Shown one piece after another: positions 60,299 to 64,000 of a DNA stretch of 64,000 nucleotides. A program made the position numbers and the translations under genes. How positions within the stretch are numbered: position 1 is the first letter of the stretch; each line of letters begins with the position of its first letter. The notes below the pieces were generated by a model. It ran no database searches. It was not told the origin of the DNA and saw only the letters and a list, made by a program, of their open reading frames with translations. Source of the DNA: Melaminivora sp034675505 (lineage in GTDB: Bacteria; Pseudomonadota; Gammaproteobacteria; Burkholderiales; Burkholderiaceae_C); the NCBI GenBank assembly GCA_034675505.1, contig JAUCDD010000038.1, forward strand, positions 1 through 64,000, in the 5' to 3' direction.

Positions 60299-60743
60299 AC
60301 GCCTGCGCCCACTGCGCCAGCCGCTCGCGCAGCGCCTGGTGCAGGGCCGGCAGGCGCTGCGCCAGCTGCGCCTCAGGCTGCGGCGCGCGCGGGCGCTGCG
60401 CTGCGGCCCAGATGGGCGCGGGCCAGTGGCTGTCCCACTCGTGGCGCGCGACGACGTGCCAGTGCAGGTGCGGCACCATGTTGCCCAGGCTTGCGAGGTT
60501 GACCTTGTCGGGTTGCGCATGCTCGCGCAGCACCTGCTCGACCAGCGCCACGGCAGCCATGCAGTGCGCGCGGCCTGCCGCATCGAGATCGGTGAATTGG
60601 GCCACGTGCGCGTTCCACAGCACGCGGTAGAAGGCCGGAAAGCCCGGCTCGTCCACATGCACCACGCGCAGGCGCTCGCCGCGCCAGACCAGGGCGCCGC
60701 CGTCTGCGCTGCACAGGGGGCACCCCGCGCCGGCGCCGGGCAT
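60297..60743 (-). CDS. HIT-family nucleotide-binding hydrolase
   Basis: This is a histidine-triad protein, which hydrolyses nucleoside phosphoramidates or dinucleotides. The 148-residue protein has CPLCSADGGALVWRG at the start, with a CxxC pair near 8-11, and the triad motif PHLHWHVVARH near 94-102, where the catalytic histidine is the third of HLHWHVV. The C-terminal helix is Ala/Gln/Leu-rich. The exact substrate is not given by the sequence. It is 11 bases downstream of the giant oxidoreductase gene. Confidence 0.92.
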   Translation of the reverse strand: MPGAGAGCPLCSADGGALVWRGERLRVVHVDEPGFPAFYRVLWNAHVAQFTDLDAAGRAHCMAAVALVEQVLREHAQPDKVNLASLGNMVPHLHWHVVARHEWDSHWPAPIWAAAQRPRAPQPEAQLAQRLPALHQALRERLAQWAQA

Positions 60744-60754
60744 GGGGCCCGCGG

Positions 60755-63700
60755 TCAAACCAGCACCCGCTCGATGCCGCCGGCGTTGGCGCGCTTGACG
60801 TATTCGGGCATCCAGCCCTCGCCCAGGATCTGCCGCGCCATCTCGACCACGATGTAGTCGGCCTCCAGCAGGCCGTTGGACAAGTCGTCCTGGTAGCGCG
60901 AGATGCCCTGCAGGCAGCTGGGGCAGCTGGTCAGGATCTTGACGTTGCCCTGCGCCGGCACGGCGCCGCTGGCGCGCAGCTGCGCCTCGCCCTTCTTGAT
61001 CTCCTGCTCCTTGCGAAAGCGCACCTGCGTGGCGACGTCCGGGCGCGTGACGCCCAGGGTGCCGGATTCGCCGCAGCAGCGCTCGCTCTTCAAGACCTTG
61101 TCGCCCACCAGCGAGCGCACGGTCTGCATGGAGTCGCCCTGCTTCATGGGGTTGTGGCAAGGCTCGTGGTACAGGTAGCCGCCCTGCCCTGCGGGCAGCG
61201 TGATGCCCTTTTCCAGCAGGAATTCGTGGATGTCGATCATCCGGCTGCCGGGGAAGATCTTGTCGAACTGGTAGCCCTGCAGCTGGTCGTAGCAGGTGCC
61301 GCAGGAGACGACGACCGTCTTGATGTCCAGGTAGTTCAGCGTGGTGGCCACGCGGTGGAACAGCACCCGGTTGTCGGTGATCATCTTCTCGGCCTTGTCG
61401 AACTGGCCGCTGCCGCGCTGCGGGTAGCCGCAGCACAGGTAGCCGGGCGGCAGCACCGTCTGCACGCCGGCGTGCCACAGCATGGCCTGCGTGGCCAGGC
61501 CCACCTGGCTGAACAAGCGCTCCGAGCCGCAGCCGGGGAAATAGAACACCGCCTCGCTGTCCGCACGCGTCTCGGGGTTGCGGATGATGGGGACGTAGTC
61601 CTTGTCCTGGATGTCCAGAAGCGCCCGCGCCGTCTTGGTCGGCAGGCCGCCGGGCAGCTTCTTGTTGATGAAGTGGATGACCTGCTCCTTGATGGGAGCG
61701 GGACCCACGGTGGCAGGCGGGTGCGCCGTCTGCTTGCGGCCCACGGCGCGCAGCGCATCCACGGCCAGGCGCTGCGCCTTGAAGCCCACGCCCACCATGC
61801 CGGCGCGCAGCGTATTGATGGTGCGCGGGTCGGTGGCGTTCAGCATGGCCATGGCCATCTTGTTGCCCACGCGCCAGCTCTTCTTGTCCATCTTGCGCAG
61901 CAGGTTGCGCATGTTCATGGTCACGTCGCCGAAGTCGATCTTGACCGGGCAGGGGTTGTAGCACTTGTGGCACACGGTGCAGTGGTCGGCCACGTCCTCG
62001 AACTCCTGCCAGTGGTGGCTGGAGATGCCGCGGCGCGTCTGCTCCTCGTACAAAAAGGCCTCGGCCAGCAGCGAGGTGGCCAGGATCTTGTTGCGCGGCG
62101 AATACAGCAAATTGGCGCGCGGCACGTGCGTGGCGCACACCGGCTTGCACTTGCCGCAGCGCAGGCAGTCCTTGACGCTGGCGACGATGGCGCCCAGGTC
62201 ACTTTGCTGCATGATCAGCGACTCATGCCCCATCAGGCCGAAGCTGGGCGTGTAGGCGTTGGTCAGGTCGGCAAAGCGCAGCGACTGGCGCGTGGCGGCC
62301 GCGTGGCCCGGGCCCTGCGCCGGTTTTTGGGCCGGATCGCCCTCCAGCCGGCGCATTTCAACGGCCGGCAGCTCCTGGTTGCGTAGCAGCTTGCCCCAGT
62401 TGAAGTGACCGTTCGGGTCCACGCGCTGCTTGTACGCGGCGAATGGCGCCAGTTCCTCGTCGGTCAGGAACTCCAGCTTGGTGATGCCGATGCCGTGCTC
62501 GCCCGAAATCACCCCGCCCAGGCTGCGCGCCAGCACCATGATGCGCGCCACCGCCTCGTGCGCGGTCTGCAGCATCTCGTAGTCGTCGCTGTTGACGGGG
62601 ATGTTGGTGTGCACGTTGCCGTCGCCGGCGTGCATGTGCAGCGCCACCCACACCCGGCCCTTGAGCACGCGCTGGTGGATGGCCTGCACCGCCTGCAGGA
62701 TGGGCTGGTAGGGAGCGCCGGCGAAGATGGCATCCAGCGGGCCCTTGATCTGCGCCTTCCAGCTGGCGCGCAGGCTGTGATCCTGCAGCTGGGCGAACAG
62801 GCCGTCCACCCCGTCCAGCCATTGCTGCCACTGCTGGCGCACCTCGGACACCAGCGCCTGCGCCTGCGCCACGCGGTCGCCCAGCAGCACGGCGGCCGGG
62901 ATGCCCTGGGCGTCGTCCTGCTTGCCCAGCGGCAATTTTTCCTGCGCGAAGAACTCCTGCAGCGCCTCGCACAGCTGCAGCTTGTTGCGCAGGCTCAGCT
63001 CGATGTTGATGCGCTCGATGCCATCGGTGTACTCCCACATGCGCGGCAGCGGGATCACCACGTCCTCGTTGATCTTGAAGGCGTTGGTGTGGCGCGAGAT
63101 GGCCGCCGTGCGCTTGCGGTCGAGCCAGAATTTCTTGCGCGCCTCGGCGCTCACCGCCGTGAAGCCCTCGCCCGAGCGCGAGTTGGCGATGCGCACCACC
63201 TCGGCGGCGGCACGCGCCACGGCGTCGGGGTCGTCGCCCGCGATGTCGCCGATCAGCACCATCTTGGGCAGGCGGCCGGCGCCCTTCCTGGACTTGGTGG
63301 CGTAGCCCACGGCCTTCAGGTAGCGGTCGTCCAGGTGCTCCAGGCCGGCCAGCAGCACGCCCGAGCGCTGCGCCTCGGCGAACATGAAGTCCTTGATCTC
63401 GACGATGCTGGGCACGGCATCGCGCGCGTTGCCGAAGAACTCCAGGCACACGGTGCGCGTGTGCGCGGGCATGCGGTGCACGATCCAGCGCGCGCTGGTG
63501 ATCAGCCCGTCCGTGCCCTCCTTTTGCACGCCCGGCAGGCCGGCCAGGAACTTGTCGGTCACGTCCTTGCCCAGGCCCTCCTTGCGGAAGGTCTTGCCGG
63601 GGATGTCCAGGCGCTCGGTGCGCAGCAGGTTCCTGCCGCCGGCATCGAAGTACTGCAGCTCGAAGCTGGCCGTCTCGACGTCGTGGATCTTGCCCAGGTT

Positions 63701-64000
63701 GTGCGCCAGCCGCGTGACCTCCAGCCACTGCCCATCGGGCGTGACCATGCGCCAGCTGGCCAGGTTGTCCAGCGCCGTGCCCCACAGCACGGCCTTCTTG
63801 CCGCCGGCGTTCATGGCGATGTTGCCGCCCACGCACGAGGCCTCGGCGCTGGTCGGATCGACGGCGAACACGAAGCCCGCGGCCTCGGCTGCATCGGCCA
63901 CGCGCTGGGTGACCACGCCGGCGCCGGTCCAGACCGTGGGCACCTCCTGCGCCACGCCCGGCAGGCGGCGCATCTCCACGCCCGTCATGGCTTCGAGCTT
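60755..64000 (-). CDS. Giant FAD-linked oxidase/Fe-S oxidoreductase with DUF3683 (5' end cut)
   Basis: This gene enters from the right edge, and about 1080 residues are visible. The visible part starts within an FAD-binding oxidase domain (FAVDPTSAEASCVGGNIAMNAGGKKAVLWG near the start) and includes FAD-linked oxidase C-terminal sequence (LHMHAGDGNVHTNIPV, SGEHGIGITKLEFL). Two [4Fe-4S] motifs follow (CLRCGKCKPVCATHVP and CTVCHKCYNPCPVKID). Two CCG-type domains close it (CCGYPQRGSGQF, VVSCGTCYD, CCGESGT). The order equals GlcD-GlcF type enzymes fused, oxidising a 2-hydroxy acid such as D-lactate or glycolate with electrons going to quinone. Membrane attachment is probable. Confidence 0.88.
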   Translation of the reverse strand, partial: KLEAMTGVEMRRLPGVAQEVPTVWTGAGVVTQRVADAAEAAGFVFAVDPTSAEASCVGGNIAMNAGGKKAVLWGTALDNLASWRMVTPDGQWLEVTRLAHNLGKIHDVETASFELQYFDAGGRNLLRTERLDIPGKTFRKEGLGKDVTDKFLAGLPGVQKEGTDGLITSARWIVHRMPAHTRTVCLEFFGNARDAVPSIVEIKDFMFAEAQRSGVLLAGLEHLDDRYLKAVGYATKSRKGAGRLPKMVLIGDIAGDDPDAVARAAAEVVRIANSRSGEGFTAVSAEARKKFWLDRKRTAAISRHTNAFKINEDVVIPLPRMWEYTDGIERINIELSLRNKLQLCEALQEFFAQEKLPLGKQDDAQGIPAAVLLGDRVAQAQALVSEVRQQWQQWLDGVDGLFAQLQDHSLRASWKAQIKGPLDAIFAGAPYQPILQAVQAIHQRVLKGRVWVALHMHAGDGNVHTNIPVNSDDYEMLQTAHEAVARIMVLARSLGGVISGEHGIGITKLEFLTDEELAPFAAYKQRVDPNGHFNWGKLLRNQELPAVEMRRLEGDPAQKPAQGPGHAAATRQSLRFADLTNAYTPSFGLMGHESLIMQQSDLGAIVASVKDCLRCGKCKPVCATHVPRANLLYSPRNKILATSLLAEAFLYEEQTRRGISSHHWQEFEDVADHCTVCHKCYNPCPVKIDFGDVTMNMRNLLRKMDKKSWRVGNKMAMAMLNATDPRTINTLRAGMVGVGFKAQRLAVDALRAVGRKQTAHPPATVGPAPIKEQVIHFINKKLPGGLPTKTARALLDIQDKDYVPIIRNPETRADSEAVFYFPGCGSERLFSQVGLATQAMLWHAGVQTVLPPGYLCCGYPQRGSGQFDKAEKMITDNRVLFHRVATTLNYLDIKTVVVSCGTCYDQLQGYQFDKIFPGSRMIDIHEFLLEKGITLPAGQGGYLYHEPCHNPMKQGDSMQTVRSLVGDKVLKSERCCGESGTLGVTRPDVATQVRFRKEQEIKKGEAQLRASGAVPAQGNVKILTSCPSCLQGISRYQDDLSNGLLEADYIVVEMARQILGEGWMPEYVKRANAGGIERVLV

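Overview
The window is very GC-rich, with codon third positions almost all G or C. It reads as a chromosomal segment of a betaproteobacterium of the order Burkholderiales, most likely the family Comamonadaceae (Acidovorax/Alicycliphilus/Melaminivora-like). The evidence is the protein sequences and the gene neighbourhoods: nuoABCDE-tRNA-Leu-secG-tpiA-qor-pnp-rpsO, yicC | kinase-phosphatase-rph-rdgB-hemW, lolB-ispE-tRNA-Gln-prs-rplY-pth, and ubiE-Tim44-ubiJ-ubiB. The genus is a guess. No prophage, insertion sequence, integrase, rRNA operon or CRISPR array is visible.

Layout. 1-3.1 kb: start of the complex I operon (nuoA to nuoE, minus strand) behind tRNA-Leu(GAG). 3.2-8.3 kb: secG, tpiA, a quinone oxidoreductase, pnp and rpsO (minus), with a perfect 13-bp hairpin in the pnp leader. 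8.5-9.7 kb: a small secreted protein, tRNA-Arg and greB. 9.7-13.8 kb: spoT, rpoZ, gmk and yicC (minus). 13.9-18.6 kb: a Ser/Thr kinase-PP2C phosphatase pair followed by rph, rdgB and hemW. 18.6-20.6 kb: a small variable region with a solitary CRISPR-repeat-like sequence, an I78-inhibitor-like lipoprotein and a SPOR protein. 20.5-25.1 kb: tRNA(CAU), hrcA | nadK, recN, rapZ. 25.2-29.4 kb: mutY, a dynamin-like GTPase and mutM (minus). 29.4-35.3 kb: a TPR protein, lolB, ispE, tRNA-Gln, prs, rplY and pth. 35.3-42.6 kb: a ferredoxin, then a complete peptide/opine-type ABC transporter ending in an amidase. 42.6-47.1 kb: accessory genes (LysE exporter, two poorly known proteins, an EamA permease, a BLUF photoreceptor) next to folE. 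47.2-54.1 kb: cardiolipin synthase, an endonuclease/exonuclease/phosphatase-family protein, nudB, a broken CsgG-like lipoprotein, a CcdB toxin with a hybrid antitoxin, aspS, a DUF502 protein and an FmdB-type zinc ribbon. 54.2-64 kb: a sodium:solute symporter, ubiB-ubiJ-Tim44-ubiE, a DUF971 protein, a HIT protein and a giant FAD/Fe-S oxidoreductase cut by the window end.

Functional groupings. Respiration and quinones: nuo genes, ubiE/J/B, Qor. RNA processing and stringent control: pnp, rpsO, rph, spoT, rpoZ, greB. Base-excision repair of 8-oxoguanine: mutY and mutM, with rdgB nearby. Outer-membrane lipoprotein handling: lolB with the TPR lipoprotein-neighbour gene. Pterin/folate synthesis: folE and nudB in one minus-strand run.

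Two things deserve attention. First, four genes (nuoC, rapZ, a CsgG-like gene, ubiE) each carry a one-base frameshift at a short G/C run. Because two of them are core genes, assembly error is at least as likely as real decay. Second, a dispersed 55-65 bp repeat with an ATAGCT core and a CGCCGGC block recurs at gene ends and several times supplies the stop codon.
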